Shown: positions 15,551 through 15,731 of the stretch, in pieces
Layout: each line of letters begins with the position of its first letter
How positions within the stretch are numbered: the first letter of the stretch is position 1
Assembly: GCA_938074585.1 (NCBI GenBank)
Contig: CALJEW010000220.1
Location: 1 to 15,731, forward strand
Source: an uncultured Rhodospirillales bacterium
GTDB taxonomy: Bacteria; Pseudomonadota; Alphaproteobacteria; Rhodospirillales; Casp-alpha2
DNA: 15,731 nucleotides
Reading direction: 5' to 3'
Program-made: the position numbers and the translations under genes
Notes under the pieces: generated by a model
What the model saw: only the letters and a program-made list of their open reading frames with translations
Database searches by the model: none
Told to the model about the DNA's origin: nothing

Positions 15551-15731
15551 ATGCTGAATTTGCCAACCCAAGACTTGGATATTTACGGGCAAATTCAGGA
15601 TATGTCTCGACGGTTGCACAAGAAACCTTGCAACCAATTGTGGAAGAATTGGATGCTAAACCGGAATTTTTGAGAGCGTTATAAGAATAAATGGGAGCGC
15701 TTGGACTGTTCGGCATTACTGTACCAGAACA
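15551..15731 (+). pseudogene. Acyl-CoA dehydrogenase, broken 5' region running off the window
   Basis: From ATG 15551 the frame reads MLNLPTQDLDIYGQIQDMSR, as in the N-terminus of isovaleryl-CoA-type dehydrogenases. A shift near 15610-15620 then moves homology into a second frame, AQETLQPIVEELDAKPEFL. After RAL that frame has two stops (15682-15684 and 15688-15690) and continues in the same frame as MGALGLFGITVPEQ, the conserved first-domain motif that precedes the YGG segment. The order and spacing fit one acyl-CoA dehydrogenase gene with at least one frameshift and two nonsense changes. It diverges from the shikimate-dehydrogenase-like gene across a 205-bp AT-rich gap. The rest of the gene is outside the window, so its final state is unknown. 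Confidence 0.78.

Overview
The window looks like part of an alphaproteobacterial chromosome with moderate G+C. The evidence is the arrangement of an ArsR-type regulator fused to a methyltransferase, followed by metF and metH, and a TRAP-transporter catabolic locus with a YdiF-type CoA-transferase, 3-hydroxyisobutyrate-dehydrogenase-like and acyl-CoA-dehydrogenase relics. No rRNA or tRNA is present, so the lineage cannot be fixed further.

Left part (1-6087, + strand): an intact methionine-cycle operon. A near-perfect 30-bp palindrome at 291-320 precedes a wHTH/SAM-methyltransferase fusion regulator (375-1340), then metF (1373-2326) and full-length B12-dependent metH (2332-6087), tightly spaced. 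MetF makes 5-methyl-THF and MetH uses it to methylate homocysteine. The regulator is the obvious candidate to sense the cycle, probably S-adenosylhomocysteine (SahR-like).

Middle (6088-8158): a decayed IS6-family insertion sequence remnant (minus strand; one terminal repeat and about 95 codons of transposase with stops), a lone AEC-family permease gene with a TTG start (6839-7753), and a gene-poor AT-rich stretch.

Right part (8159-15731): a minus-strand locus for uptake and oxidation of an organic acid, in visible decay. In transcription order it holds an intact divergent shikimate-dehydrogenase-like gene, a broken lacI-type repressor, an intact dctP-dctQ-dctM TRAP transporter with a hairpin after dctP, an intact gene for a protein of unknown function (243 aa), a 5' stub of a CoA-transferase gene, an intact SDR dehydrogenase, and a frameshifted, truncated 3-hydroxyisobutyrate-dehydrogenase-like gene. 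Facing outward at the right edge is a broken acyl-CoA dehydrogenase gene. Four catabolic or regulatory genes are therefore dead while the transporter, two dehydrogenases and the unknown gene stay open. The relics allow partial reconstruction of the ancestral pathway: TRAP uptake of a carboxylate, CoA activation, acyl-CoA dehydrogenation and alcohol oxidation.

I did not find a clearly new defence, mobile or RNA-based system. The most interesting items are the operator palindrome of the met operon, the partly dead catabolic island with an orphaned transporter, the shikimate-dehydrogenase paralogue with altered substrate residues, and the unknown 243-aa protein.
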